A DNA stretch of 64,000 nt, taken from positions 41,695 to 105,694 of the forward strand of contig DWZP01000005.1 in assembly GCA_019117495.1 (NCBI GenBank), read 5' to 3'. A program made the position numbers and the translations under genes. Below, piece after piece: positions 53,209 to 61,531 of the stretch; position 1 is the first letter of the stretch, and each line of letters begins with the position of its first letter. The notes below the pieces were generated by a model that ran no database searches, had not been told where the DNA came from, and saw only the letters and a program-made list of their open reading frames with translations. The DNA comes from Fusicatenibacter_A intestinipullorum (GTDB lineage: Bacteria; Bacillota; Negativicutes; Acidaminococcales; Acidaminococcaceae).

Positions 53209-54145
53209 CAAAAATCAGGTAGTTGCAGTTGTAATGGGCGGGCCTTCCGCAGAACGTGAGGTTTCTTTAAATACCGGCGCAGCCATTGCCAATGCGCTGA
53301 GGGAATATGGTTATACCAATGTTGTTGAAATTGACCTTGACCCGCGCAATTTCGGAAAACAGCTTGCCGAAAGCAAAGCAGAAGTTGTTTTTAACGCTGT
53401 GCACGGCCTTTACGGCGAAGACGGACGTTTGCAGACTTTGTTGGAAATACGCGAGATGCCTTATACCGGCAGCGGCATGATTGCCAGTGTATCCTGCATG
53501 GACAAGGTTATTACCAAACGCATGCTGCGTGACGCAGGTATTTCCACCCCGGCCTGCCTGATTGTTAATAAAAAGGAAAGCGGCATAAAAGAAAAGATTA
53601 TGCAGCGTTTCAGCCTGCCGGTAGTTATTAAACCTGCAAGCCAGGGTTCCAGTATCGGCGTGGAAATTGTTAAAGAAGAAAAACAGCTTGATGAAGCGCT
53701 TGCAAACGCTTTTAAATATTCCCGTGATATTCTGGTGGAAGAATTTATCGGCGGCAAGGAACTTACCGTTTCCATGATGCAGAAAGACGGTGAAGTGGTT
53801 GCCCTGCCGGTTATTCACATTGCCCCGCATTCCGGTATGTATGATTATCATTCCAAATATACAAAAGGCGCAACGGAATATATTTGCCCGGCAGATTTGG
53901 ATGAAGAAACAACCAAAAAAGTGCAGGAAATAAGCAAACAGGCTTATGAAGTTTTGGGATGCAGCGGCGTTGCCCGTGCCGATGTTATGCTTGATGAAGA
54001 AGGCAACGGCTATGTGCTTGAAATTAATACCGTGCCCGGCATGACCGCAACCAGCCTTGTTCCTAAAGCTGCAGCTGCGGCAGGAATTTCTTTCCCCGAA
54101 TTGTGCAATATTATTTTACAGTCCGCATCAGTTAATAATAAATAA
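53195..54145 (+). CDS. ddl: D-alanine - D-alanine ligase
   Basis: A 316-residue ATP-grasp ligase: VVMGGPSAEREVSLNTG, HGLYGEDGRLQ, KPASQGSSIGV (catalytic Ser), omega-loop MYDYHSKYTKGATEY with the Tyr typical of D-Ala-D-Ala rather than D-Ala-D-Lac enzymes, and LEINTVPGMT near the end. It feeds MurF. Start 53195 or 53201 after AAAGGAG. Confidence 0.96.
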   Translation: MKMFNKNQVVAVVMGGPSAEREVSLNTGAAIANALREYGYTNVVEIDLDPRNFGKQLAESKAEVVFNAVHGLYGEDGRLQTLLEIREMPYTGSGMIASVSCMDKVITKRMLRDAGISTPACLIVNKKESGIKEKIMQRFSLPVVIKPASQGSSIGVEIVKEEKQLDEALANAFKYSRDILVEEFIGGKELTVSMMQKDGEVVALPVIHIAPHSGMYDYHSKYTKGATEYICPADLDEETTKKVQEISKQAYEVLGCSGVARADVMLDEEGNGYVLEINTVPGMTATSLVPKAAAAAGISFPELCNIILQSASVNNK

Positions 54146-54185
54146 TTTACTTGGTAACCAAGAATATTTTTAAGAGGTGTTAAAG

Positions 54186-54953
54186 GTGCAATCGACACGC
54201 GAACGTTTAAAAGTAAACCGTAAAAAGCGGCGGTTACGCCTTTTGCGCCTGTTTTTTATTGCAGCCGTTATTACAGGCGCGCTTGCCGGGGCATGGAGAT
54301 GGGCTACTTCCCCGGGAACGGCCTTTGGCAGCATTGTTATTGAAGGTACATCGCAGCTAACGCAGAGCAAGCTTTTAAGTATGTGCGGCACACAGGAACC
54401 GGTTAATTTATTTGTTGTTTCGCCCTCGTCAATAGAAAAAGCCATTGCCAATGACGTGCGTTTTGAAAAGGCGGAAACCGAATATTTCTGGCCGGGGGTG
54501 CTGGTAGTGCGCGTAAAAGAACGTATACCGGCGCTGTATATTGCCTGCTCGTATAAAGGTTATGCGCAGGTAGATTACAACGGCGTTGTGATGAGTGTCA
54601 GCGACGGTATTAAAGAAGCCGACGCCCCTGTGCTTTCCGGCGTTGTAACCGGCAATATATTTTTTGGCGACACGATTAAAGAAAAAAACGTGCTTGAAAT
54701 TTTAAGCTTTTTAAGCAAGCTTGATAAGGAAGTAACCGATTCTATCTCCGAAATTGCTGTTGACGGCAGCAATAATGTTAAGTTTAACCTGCGATACGGT
54801 TATCCGATTCTTTTGGGTAATGCAGATAATATTTCCGATAAGCTGGATATTTTTATTACGGTTTTCAATGATATAAAAACAAAAAATATTAGAGCTGAAT
54901 ATATTGACTTAACCTTCGCAAAGCCTTATATTAAGTTAAGACAGAAAGCCTGA
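54186..54953 (+). CDS. ftsQ: Cell division protein FtsQ/DivIB
   Basis: A 255-residue bitopic protein: about 20 basic cytosolic residues (RERLKVNRKKRRLRLLR), TM about 21-40, then a POTRA domain (GSIVIEGTSQLTQSKLLSMC) and the beta domain with WPGVLVVRVKERIPALYI. It is part of the FtsQLB divisome subcomplex. GTG 54186 follows AAGAGGTG by 7-8 bases; an in-frame TTG at 54177 overlaps the ribosome site. Confidence 0.88.
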   Translation: MQSTRERLKVNRKKRRLRLLRLFFIAAVITGALAGAWRWATSPGTAFGSIVIEGTSQLTQSKLLSMCGTQEPVNLFVVSPSSIEKAIANDVRFEKAETEYFWPGVLVVRVKERIPALYIACSYKGYAQVDYNGVVMSVSDGIKEADAPVLSGVVTGNIFFGDTIKEKNVLEILSFLSKLDKEVTDSISEIAVDGSNNVKFNLRYGYPILLGNADNISDKLDIFITVFNDIKTKNIRAEYIDLTFAKPYIKLRQKA

Positions 54954-54979
54954 TATTTTTGAAAGGAATTTGAAAATTT

Positions 54980-55687
54980 ATGTTAGCAAGTAAACATGCA
55001 AAAATAATGGTGATGATTGTCGCGGCTATTTTGGGCTTTATGCTGGCAACTCAGATAAAAACTACCGAACGGCAGAAAACCATTAATGTCCAGCGTGCGG
55101 AAGAATTAACCGAGCGCCTACGCATTGTGGAACAGCAGCGCGATGATTTGGCAAAAGAAATAGAGCGTTTGCAGGCAAACAGCAGCGACGACGCTTTGGA
55201 AACAGAAGTGGAACGCTTAAAAGAGTTTGCCGGCGAAGTTCCGCTTGAAGGCAAGGGTATCCAGTTAATTCTTGATGACAGCAAAGTAACGGCGCAGGTT
55301 GGCGAAAACCCCAATTTGTATATTATTCATGATGATGATTTGTTGCGCGTAATTAACGAACTGCGTGCTGCCGGTGCAGAAGCAATTTCCATTAACGGCG
55401 AAAGGCTTGTTTCAACCAGTGAAATACGCTGCGCAGGGCCTACGCTTTCGGTAAATAACAACCGCAGCGCACCGCCTTATGTAATACTTGCCATTGGCAA
55501 TCCTTCAAATCTTGCCAGCGCCCTTAAATTAAGGGGCGGCGTGCTTGATACCTTTAAGTTCTGGGGTATTCAGGCAGAGCTTACCATGCCGGAGGTTGTA
55601 AAAATACCTGCTTTTAAAGGCCGCCGTACTTTTGAATATGCTCAGGCAGCCGAAGAAGATCAGGAAACGGCAAAGGAGGGTAAATAA
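54980..55687 (+). CDS. DUF881 (YlxX/YlxW) family protein
   Basis: A 235-residue protein: N-terminal TM (IMVMIVAAILGFMLATQI), coiled coil about residues 38-80, then a globular extracytoplasmic part with GEGIQ-like GKGIQLILDD, DLLRVINELRAAGAEAISINGERLV and APPYVILAIG. The family sits between ftsQ and ftsZ in many Firmicutes and Actinobacteria; a division role is suspected but unproven. Confidence 0.88.
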   Translation: MLASKHAKIMVMIVAAILGFMLATQIKTTERQKTINVQRAEELTERLRIVEQQRDDLAKEIERLQANSSDDALETEVERLKEFAGEVPLEGKGIQLILDDSKVTAQVGENPNLYIIHDDDLLRVINELRAAGAEAISINGERLVSTSEIRCAGPTLSVNNNRSAPPYVILAIGNPSNLASALKLRGGVLDTFKFWGIQAELTMPEVVKIPAFKGRRTFEYAQAAEEDQETAKEGK

Positions 55688-55688
55688 T

Positions 55689-56018
55689 ATGCTCTATGCA
55701 CTCGGCGGTATTGTAATCGGCTTTATAGCCGGATGGTATTTTCCCCTGTATATGCCGTTTGAATATGCCCGTTTGCTTTCCGTATCGCTGATGGCGGCAA
55801 TGGATACCGTTTTTGGCGGTATGCGCTCCAGCATGGAAGGCAAATATGACAATACAGTTTTTATAACCGGTTTTTTCACCAATATTGTCCTGGCGGCGTT
55901 TATCTGTTATGCGGGTATTTTGCTGGGCATAGATTTCTATTTGATTGCCATTCTTATTTTTGGCAGCAGAATTTTCAATAATCTTGCCGCAATTCGTCAT
56001 CTGTTTCTTAAAAAATAA
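55689..56018 (+). CDS. sbp: Small basic protein family (DUF1290/Sbp)
   Basis: A 109-residue membrane protein with three hydrophobic segments: LYALGGIVIGFIAGW, an amphipathic middle (MAAMDTVFGGMRSSME) and FFTNIVLAAFICYAGILLG. Matches the Sbp family encoded before ftsZ in Bacillus and Clostridia; function unknown. ATG 55689 follows GGAGGG; it begins 1 base after the DUF881 stop. Confidence 0.88.
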   Translation: MLYALGGIVIGFIAGWYFPLYMPFEYARLLSVSLMAAMDTVFGGMRSSMEGKYDNTVFITGFFTNIVLAAFICYAGILLGIDFYLIAILIFGSRIFNNLAAIRHLFLKK

Positions 56019-56121
56019 AATAATTTTTTAATGCAGCAGGAAAAATACCGTTATATGTTGAATATTACTTTGATATCTATGTGATGGAATTTACCCAACT
56101 TATTAAGGGGGAATATAAATA

Positions 56122-57243
56122 ATGTTTGAAGAGTTTGAAGAAAAAGGCATGGACAATCTTGCCAATATCAAGGTAATCGGTGTTGGCGGCGGCGGCAACA
56201 ATGCCGTTAACAGAATGATTTCCGCAGGCGTGAAGGGTGTGGAATTTATTGCGGTAAACTGCGACGCACAGGCACTTTTGCTTTCCAAAGCACCGACACG
56301 TATCCAGATTGGCGAAAAACTTACCAAAGGTCTTGGCGCGGGTGCTAACCCGGAAATCGGTGAAAAAGCTGCCGAAGAAAGCCGCGACCAGATTCTGGAC
56401 GCGCTGAAGGGCGCAGATATGGTATTTGTTACCGCAGGCATGGGCGGCGGCACAGGTACCGGTGCAGCACCTATTGTTGCCGAATGTGCGCGCGAAGTGG
56501 GCGCACTTACCGTAGGCGTTGTTACCAAACCATTTTCTTTTGAAGGCAAACGCCGTATGAATCAGGCTGAAAGCGGAATTATAAATATCAAAGAAAAAGT
56601 TGATACTTTAATTACCATTCCTAATGACCGTTTGCTGCAGGTTATCGACAGAAGAACTTCCATGCTGGAAGCTTTCCGCATTGCCGATGATGTTCTGCGT
56701 CAGGGCGTTCAGGGCATTTCCGATTTGATTGCGGTTCCGGGCCTGGTTAACCTGGACTTTGCCGATATTAAAACAGTTATGTCTAACGCAGGCTCTGCAT
56801 TGATGGGTATTGGCATGGCAAAAGGTGACGACGGCGCACGCGCTGCTGCCGAAGCTGCCATTAAGAGCCCGCTTCTGGAAGCATCTATCGAAGGTGCGCG
56901 CGGCGTGCTGTTTAACATTACCGGCGGCGCAGAACTGTCGCTGTTTGATGTTACTGAAGCATCCAATATTATTACCGAAGCCGTTGACCCCGAAGCCAAT
57001 ATTATCTTCGGTGCGGTTATCGACGAAACTCTCAAAGACGAAATCCGTGTTACCGTTATTGCTACCGGCTTTAACAAGGAAATGCCGACGCATGGCGGCA
57101 AACCTTCTATTGTACGTCCGGGCGGCGGTTATCAGCAGCAGCACGATAGCGACAGCAATAACAATAAACCGCATATGGGCGGCAGCGGGATTATTCACAA
57201 ACATTCTTCCGATACGGAGATTCCGCCCTGGATTCGCGGCTGA
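56122..57243 (+). CDS. ftsZ: Cell division protein FtsZ
   Basis: A 373-residue tubulin homologue. N-terminal IKVIGVGGGGNNAVNRM, tubulin signature GGGTGTGAAP near residue 112, T7 loop NLDFADIKTVM near 210, a Gln/Asn/His-rich linker, and a C-terminal peptide EIPPWIRG that would bind partner proteins. AAGGGGG precedes it. No ftsA lies upstream in the 104 bp gap, so a different membrane anchor (for example SepF) may be used. Confidence 0.98.
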   Translation: MFEEFEEKGMDNLANIKVIGVGGGGNNAVNRMISAGVKGVEFIAVNCDAQALLLSKAPTRIQIGEKLTKGLGAGANPEIGEKAAEESRDQILDALKGADMVFVTAGMGGGTGTGAAPIVAECAREVGALTVGVVTKPFSFEGKRRMNQAESGIINIKEKVDTLITIPNDRLLQVIDRRTSMLEAFRIADDVLRQGVQGISDLIAVPGLVNLDFADIKTVMSNAGSALMGIGMAKGDDGARAAAEAAIKSPLLEASIEGARGVLFNITGGAELSLFDVTEASNIITEAVDPEANIIFGAVIDETLKDEIRVTVIATGFNKEMPTHGGKPSIVRPGGGYQQQHDSDSNNNKPHMGGSGIIHKHSSDTEIPPWIRG

Positions 57244-57264
57244 TTTTAATTTAATACTGCATTT

Positions 57265-57294
57265 AAAGCCTCTGCTTATGTTAGCAGAGGCTTT
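57265..57294 (+). terminator. Terminator of the dcw cluster
   Basis: A perfect 12 bp stem AAAGCCTCTGCT/AGCAGAGGCTTT with a 6-base loop; the following T run is weak (CTATATTTT). Confidence 0.75.
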
Positions 57295-57334
57295 CTATAT
57301 TTTGGGGTAAAATTTGCTTGTAATTTCAAATATA

Positions 57335-57375
57335 CACAATATCTTGTTTCTTTTAAGTTGGCGTTATGTTATAAT
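57335..57375 (+). promoter_or_regulatory. NrdR box and promoter of the nrdRDG operon
   Basis: ACACAATATCTTGTTT (57335-57350) closely fits the palindromic NrdR box; TTGTTT (57345) and TATAAT (57370-57375) form a promoter with a 19 bp spacer. A degenerate second box would lie about 31 bp further, over the -10. This implies autoregulation by NrdR. Confidence 0.6.
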
Positions 57376-57412
57376 ATAAGTGCTTATCCAACAAATACAA
57401 GGAAGTGAATGT

Positions 57413-57907
57413 ATGAGATGCCCATTTTGTAATTATAATGACAGCAGAGTTGTAGATTCCCGCTCGGTTGATGACGGCGCTTCTATCCGCCGCAGGCGTG
57501 AATGCCCCGATTGCGGCCGCAGGTTTACTACTTACGAAAAATACGAAGAAACGCCTTTGGTTGTAAATAAAAAAGACGGGCGCCGCGAGCTGTTTGAATC
57601 GAAAAAACTTTTGAACGGCTTGATTAAGGCTTTTGAAAAACGCCCGATTTCTTACGAAAAAATTAAGGAAATGGCAGACCATATTGAGCGCGAACTGCGT
57701 ATGCGCGGTGAATCGGAGGTGCGCAGCGAAGTTATTGGCGAGCTTGTTATGAACCATCTGGAAAAAACAGACCAGATTGCTTACGTACGTTTTGCTTCTG
57801 TTTACAGGCAGTTTGCCGATGTGAACAATTTTATGCAGGAATTGCAGCGTATTATTAATAACAACGAAAAGAAGGAACGGAGTGACGCCGAGCATGAAAA
57901 TTCGTAA
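57413..57907 (+). CDS. nrdR: Transcriptional repressor NrdR
   Basis: A 164-residue regulator of ribonucleotide reductase genes: N-terminal zinc ribbon (RCPFCNYND, CPDCGRRFTTYE), then an ATP-cone from about residue 49 (VVNKKDGRRELFESKKLLNGLIKA). It senses the ATP/dATP balance. ATG 57413 follows AAGGAAG. Overlaps nrdD, its expected target. Confidence 0.97.
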   Translation: MRCPFCNYNDSRVVDSRSVDDGASIRRRRECPDCGRRFTTYEKYEETPLVVNKKDGRRELFESKKLLNGLIKAFEKRPISYEKIKEMADHIERELRMRGESEVRSEVIGELVMNHLEKTDQIAYVRFASVYRQFADVNNFMQELQRIINNNEKKERSDAEHENS

Positions 57908-59837
57908 ACGCGATGGGCGTATTGTAGCGTTTGATGACAGCAAAATAACGGATGCAATTTTTGCAGCGGCACAGGCTGTTGGCGGTGCAGACCGCGAAAT
58001 GGCGGTGGAAATTACATTGTGCGTATTAAAATGTCTGAAGGCAGAAAACAAGGAAATTGTTGATGTTGAGCATGTGCAGGATATTGTTGAAAAGGTTTTA
58101 ATTAAAAAAGGCCATGCCAAAACGGCAAAATCTTATATTTTGTACCGTGCTAAACGTACGGATATCCGCAATGCGCGCAGCGAACTGATGGATACCGTGG
58201 CAGAAATTTTAAAGGAAACCGACCGCGACAACGCCAATATTTCCAATTCGCCTTCGGCTAAAATGCTGCAAATTGCATCGGCTGCCAGCCGCGAATATTA
58301 TTTGAACCGTGTTATTCCGGAAGAAATGGCGGCGGCGCATAAACGCGGCGATATTCATATTCATGACCTTGATTTTTACGGCAAAACCTTAAATTGCCTG
58401 AACATTCCGTTGGGCAGGCTGCTGCACGAAGGATTTAATAACGGGCATGGCTATATCCGCCCGCCGAAACGCCCGGGTTCTGCGGCTGCGCTGGCTGCTA
58501 TTGTGCTGCAAAGCAACCAGAACGATATGTTTGGCGGCCAGTCTTTTGGCTTTTTTGATACCGATATGGCCGATTTTGTAGAAGGTGCGGAAGAAAACGA
58601 AGTTTTTCAGGCAATGGAAGCGCTGGTTTATAATTTAAACAGCATGCATTCGCGTGCCGGTGCGCAGGTGCCGTTCAGCAGCCTTAATCTTGGGCTTGAT
58701 ACCAGCGAAAACGGGCGTAAGGTTACGCGCAATTTGTTAAAGGCTTACGGCAACGGCTTGGGACGCGGCGAGAACCCGATTTTCCCGAACGTTATTTTCC
58801 GCGTTAAACGCGGCGTTAATTTAGACCCTGGCGACCCGAACTATGATTTGTTCCAGCAGGCAATAAGTGTGGCTGCAAAGCGCCTGAACCCGACTTTCAG
58901 CTTTATGGATACTACCTACAACCGCGATTACGGCGGGCAGGTGGCTTACATGGGCTGCCGCACGCGCGTTATTGCCAACCGTCATGGCGAGGAGATTACT
59001 ACCGGGCGCGGCAACCTTTCGTTTACAACAATTAACCTTCCGCGCCTTGCCATTAAAGCAGAACGCAATATAGACAAGTTCTATCAGATGCTTGACGATA
59101 TGATGAATCTCGTTGCAGAGCAGCTTTATCACCGTTACCGCGTGCAGTGCAACCTGCGTGTGCGCGACCTGCCGTTTTTGATGGGGCAGGGGCTTTACAT
59201 GGGCAGCGATAAACTTAAAAAGGATGACCGCATTGAGCCTGCAATTAAAAACGGTACGCTTGCCATTGGTTTTATCGGCCTTGCCGAAACGCTTACTTCA
59301 TTGATTGGCAAACATCAGGGTGAAAGCGAAGAAGCGCAGAAACTGGGGCAGGAAATTATCGGTTATATGCGCAAGCGCGTAGATGAATACTGCGATAAAT
59401 ATGATTTGAATTTCAGCCTTATTGCAACGCCGGCAGAAGGGCTTTCCGGACGCTTTATCCGTATCGACCGCAAGGAGTACGGCATTATTTCCGGCGTGAC
59501 CGATAAAGCGTATTATACAAATTCCTTCCATGTACCGGTTGGTTATCAAATCAGCGCGTTTGATAAAATGCGCGTTGAAGGGCCGTACCATAAATTTACC
59601 AACGGCGGGCATATCAGCTATGTAGAATTTGAATCTTCGCCGGTGCATAATTTGCAGGCCGTTGAAGATGTTCTGCGCCATATGCTGGCGTGCGACTGCG
59701 GCTATGTAGGAATTAACTTCCCGATTGATTACTGCGAGGACTGCGGTTATACCGGCATTATTGACACCGATTACTGCCCGGTATGCGAAAAGAAGCTTAC
59801 GCAGATTCGCCAGCGCGCTAATTGCTGCACGGAATAA
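57894..59837 (+). CDS. nrdD: Anaerobic (class III) ribonucleotide reductase NrdD, without a recognisable glycyl-radical tail
   Basis: About 647 residues. N-terminal ATP-cone (IRKRDGRIVAFDDSKITDAI, 1-90) and a catalytic barrel with candidate active-site cysteines C168 (KTLNCLN) and C355 (MGCRTRV). Late in the protein the zinc site is present (YCEDCGYTG and YCPVC), but where the family continues to an RxxGYL glycyl-radical loop, this frame ends after IRQRANCCTE. The three frames after the stop show no GYL. The start could also be GTG 57882. It overlaps nrdR and precedes nrdG. Confidence 0.88.
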   Translation: MKIRKRDGRIVAFDDSKITDAIFAAAQAVGGADREMAVEITLCVLKCLKAENKEIVDVEHVQDIVEKVLIKKGHAKTAKSYILYRAKRTDIRNARSELMDTVAEILKETDRDNANISNSPSAKMLQIASAASREYYLNRVIPEEMAAAHKRGDIHIHDLDFYGKTLNCLNIPLGRLLHEGFNNGHGYIRPPKRPGSAAALAAIVLQSNQNDMFGGQSFGFFDTDMADFVEGAEENEVFQAMEALVYNLNSMHSRAGAQVPFSSLNLGLDTSENGRKVTRNLLKAYGNGLGRGENPIFPNVIFRVKRGVNLDPGDPNYDLFQQAISVAAKRLNPTFSFMDTTYNRDYGGQVAYMGCRTRVIANRHGEEITTGRGNLSFTTINLPRLAIKAERNIDKFYQMLDDMMNLVAEQLYHRYRVQCNLRVRDLPFLMGQGLYMGSDKLKKDDRIEPAIKNGTLAIGFIGLAETLTSLIGKHQGESEEAQKLGQEIIGYMRKRVDEYCDKYDLNFSLIATPAEGLSGRFIRIDRKEYGIISGVTDKAYYTNSFHVPVGYQISAFDKMRVEGPYHKFTNGGHISYVEFESSPVHNLQAVEDVLRHMLACDCGYVGINFPIDYCEDCGYTGIIDTDYCPVCEKKLTQIRQRANCCTE

Positions 59838-59848
59838 GGAGGCTGGCT

Positions 59849-60337
59849 ATGCTGATGGTTGCAGGTATTTTAAATGAATCTATCGTAGACGGGCCCGGCA
59901 TACGTGCGGTAGTGTTCTTTCAGGGCTGCCCGCGCCACTGCGAAGGCTGCCATAATCCATCCACGCTGCCGTTTGAAGGCGGCACGGAATATACGCCGGA
60001 AGAACTGGCTAAGGACGTGGTGCAAAGGCTGACGCCGCTGCACAAGGGCATAACTTTAAGCGGCGGCGACCCGCTGGCGCAGGCAGATGACGTGCTGGAA
60101 TTTTTGCAGGCAATAAAAAAGCTCAAGCCGGGGCTGAACGTATGGTGCTATACCGGTTATGTATATAACGAAGTAAAAAATCTGCCGGTGCTTAAGGAAA
60201 TTAACGTACTGGTAGACGGGCCGTTTATTCTCGCGCAGCGCGATTTGGATTTTCCGTACCGCGGTTCGCTCAACCAGCGTTTAATAGATGTTCCGGCATC
60301 TTTGGAAAAAGGTGAAGCAGTGGATTTTGAGTTATAG
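59849..60337 (+). CDS. nrdG: Anaerobic ribonucleotide reductase activating protein NrdG
   Basis: A 162-residue radical SAM activase. The cluster-binding motif is CPRHCEGC near residue 31, with SIVDGPGIRAVVFFQG before it and LSGGDPLAQ near 75. It would install a glycyl radical on NrdD, which makes the missing NrdD motif puzzling. ATG 59849 follows AAGGAGG by 6 bases, 11 bp after nrdD. Confidence 0.95.
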   Translation: MLMVAGILNESIVDGPGIRAVVFFQGCPRHCEGCHNPSTLPFEGGTEYTPEELAKDVVQRLTPLHKGITLSGGDPLAQADDVLEFLQAIKKLKPGLNVWCYTGYVYNEVKNLPVLKEINVLVDGPFILAQRDLDFPYRGSLNQRLIDVPASLEKGEAVDFEL

Positions 60338-60348
60338 GAGGGATAATA

Positions 60349-60762
60349 ATGCTGCTTGAATTATTGCAAAAAGGTTACGGCAAGGCAATGAACCTTAACT
60401 GTGCCGAAAAAATTCTTTATGGGGCAAACTGGGCTTATAATATGCAGCTGCCGCCGCAGGCACTTAAATTTGCGGCAGGCTTTGGCGGCGGTATGGGCGC
60501 AGGTGCTGCCTGCGGCGTGGTTACCGGTGCGTGCATGGTGCTTAGCACTCTGTATGTAAAACGCAACGGTAAAGAAGAAGGCTGTAAGGTAAGAGAACTT
60601 TGCAAAGAATTTGTTGATACTTTTAAAGCCGAAACAGGCAGTTACGATTGCTGCGAAGTTAAACCCAAGTATTTTGAGCCTGAAATTCAGTGTGATAAAG
60701 TAGTTTTTAAAGGCGCAGAAATTTTAGATAAAATTGTGGCAAGAGAAGGGCTGGGAAAATAG
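60349..60762 (+). CDS. C_GCAxxG_C_C family small redox-type protein
   Basis: A 137-residue protein with the pattern of the C_GCAxxG_C_C family: MNLNCAEKIL, then FGGGMGAGAACGVVTGACMVL, and later cysteines (GCKVRELC, DCCEV). Members are suspected Fe-S or redox proteins of anaerobes; function is unknown. It follows nrdG by 11 bp with a GGAGGG site and is probably co-transcribed, so a role in the anaerobic RNR system is possible. Confidence 0.85.
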   Translation: MLLELLQKGYGKAMNLNCAEKILYGANWAYNMQLPPQALKFAAGFGGGMGAGAACGVVTGACMVLSTLYVKRNGKEEGCKVRELCKEFVDTFKAETGSYDCCEVKPKYFEPEIQCDKVVFKGAEILDKIVAREGLGK

Positions 60763-60855
60763 GAATAGGGGAAGTAAAGAAATCATAATACTATTCATTA
60801 AATACCGGCATTAACCATACAACTCACAAAAATTTTTCAATAATTTTAGTTTAAT

Positions 60856-60914
60856 AACAGTAATACACGTTTATTCACTTCGTTAAAAAAGCGTGTTTAT
60901 TACTGTTGTTTTTT
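60856..60914 (+). terminator. Terminator of the nrd operon
   Basis: AACAGTAATA-C-ACG pairs with CGTG-TT-TATTACTGTT around a 22-base loop, followed by GTTTTTT. The dispersed element starts at the next base. Confidence 0.8.
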
Positions 60915-61015
60915 AGCTGAGCGCCAATCAGTGCCGAGCGATAGCTAAGGCAATAATTGTGACAGCGAAGCTACGCAAATTTTGCGACTGAATAGGGAGC
61001 AAAATTTGTGAACCT
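60915..61015 (+). repeat. Terminator-linked dispersed element, copy 2
   Basis: A 101 bp sequence about 90% identical to 7860-7961. In the 8 bp stem the C-G pair of copy 1 is T-A here (AATTTTGC/GCAAAATT), a compensatory change, and an extra A-T pair extends it. Remaining differences fall mostly in predicted loops. Confidence 0.85.
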
Positions 61016-61035
61016 TAATATAAATATAAACTTCT

Positions 61036-61072
61036 AATAACGTCATCACGTTTGTGGTGGCGTTATTTTTTT
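61036..61072 (+). terminator. Second intrinsic terminator in the 60.8-61.6 kb gap
   Basis: A 14 bp stem AATAACGTCATCAC with GTGGTGGCGTTATT (two wobbles), GTTT loop, seven T. There is no gene between it and the previous terminator. Confidence 0.88.
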
Positions 61073-61088
61073 GCTGATCCGCCGATTA
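61073..61088 (+). repeat. Partial third copy of the terminator-linked element
   Basis: GCTGATCCGCCGATTA, directly after the T run of the second terminator, matches about 12 of 16 bases of the element's start (GCTGAGTCGCCAATTA). It may be a remnant or chance. Confidence 0.4.
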
Positions 61089-61109
61089 TATAACCCTACG
61101 GAAGACGCC

Positions 61110-61435
61110 GCTGTTATTCAGCTTGCCAAAAACGTCGCTCCTATTTGCGTCCGCAAACACGACTGCGTTGCGTGTTTGCGCATGATGGCTACAACGATGA
61201 TTTAGCCGTTGCGATTTTGGTCTGCGCTTCATACCAGCAGCATCTTCCGTGGTATTTATCGGTTTTTTATTGAAAGTAAAAGAAAAGAATCTTTCGGGTT
61301 GTTCACTGTTTAGTTTAAAGTTAATTTTAGTTGCAAATTGCAGTACCTTTTGGCTGCTTGCATTTATAGAAAGTAAAAAAGTAACTGCCACGCACCACCG
61401 ACAGCGCGGTTTACCGCAGCCTATGCCGCCGCGCT
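61110..61435. other. Hairpin-rich noncoding stretch
   Basis: Complementary arms: GCTG/CAGC (61110-61122), CGCAAACACG/CGTGTTTGCG (61152-61161 with 61171-61180), CAACG/CGTTG (61192-61196 with 61207-61211), AGCGCGG/CCGCGCT (61403-61409 with 61429-61435). The GC-rich ends flank an AT-rich middle. It may be an intergenic repeat or a structured RNA. Confidence 0.45.
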
Positions 61436-61499
61436 AACCTACCGGCAGGTACAAAGTTTCCACAAGACCAGAAAAAGTTTGACTCACTCTAACCAAAAT

Positions 61500-61531
61500 G
61501 TCTTGCGGGGGGGGTAAAAGTATGGTAAAAT
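61500..61531 (+). promoter_or_regulatory. Poly-G spacer promoter of the polysaccharide operon
   Basis: GTCTTGC at 61500-61506 (TTGCGG as -35, 61503-61508), eight G (61507-61514), TGGTAAAAT with TAAAAT at 61526-61531; the spacer is 17 bp. Same layout as 37903-37933. Confidence 0.75.

Noticed and set aside
59780..59900. Frameshift in nrdD that would restore the glycyl-radical motif
   Set aside because: None of the other frames after the zinc site encodes a GYL-type motif, so a simple one- or two-base error near the stop does not explain its absence.
61086..61391. Minus-strand 101-codon frame in the 61 kb noncoding region
   Set aside because: No ribosome site, no recognisable domain, and it runs across strong inverted repeats; composition fits a noncoding repeat.
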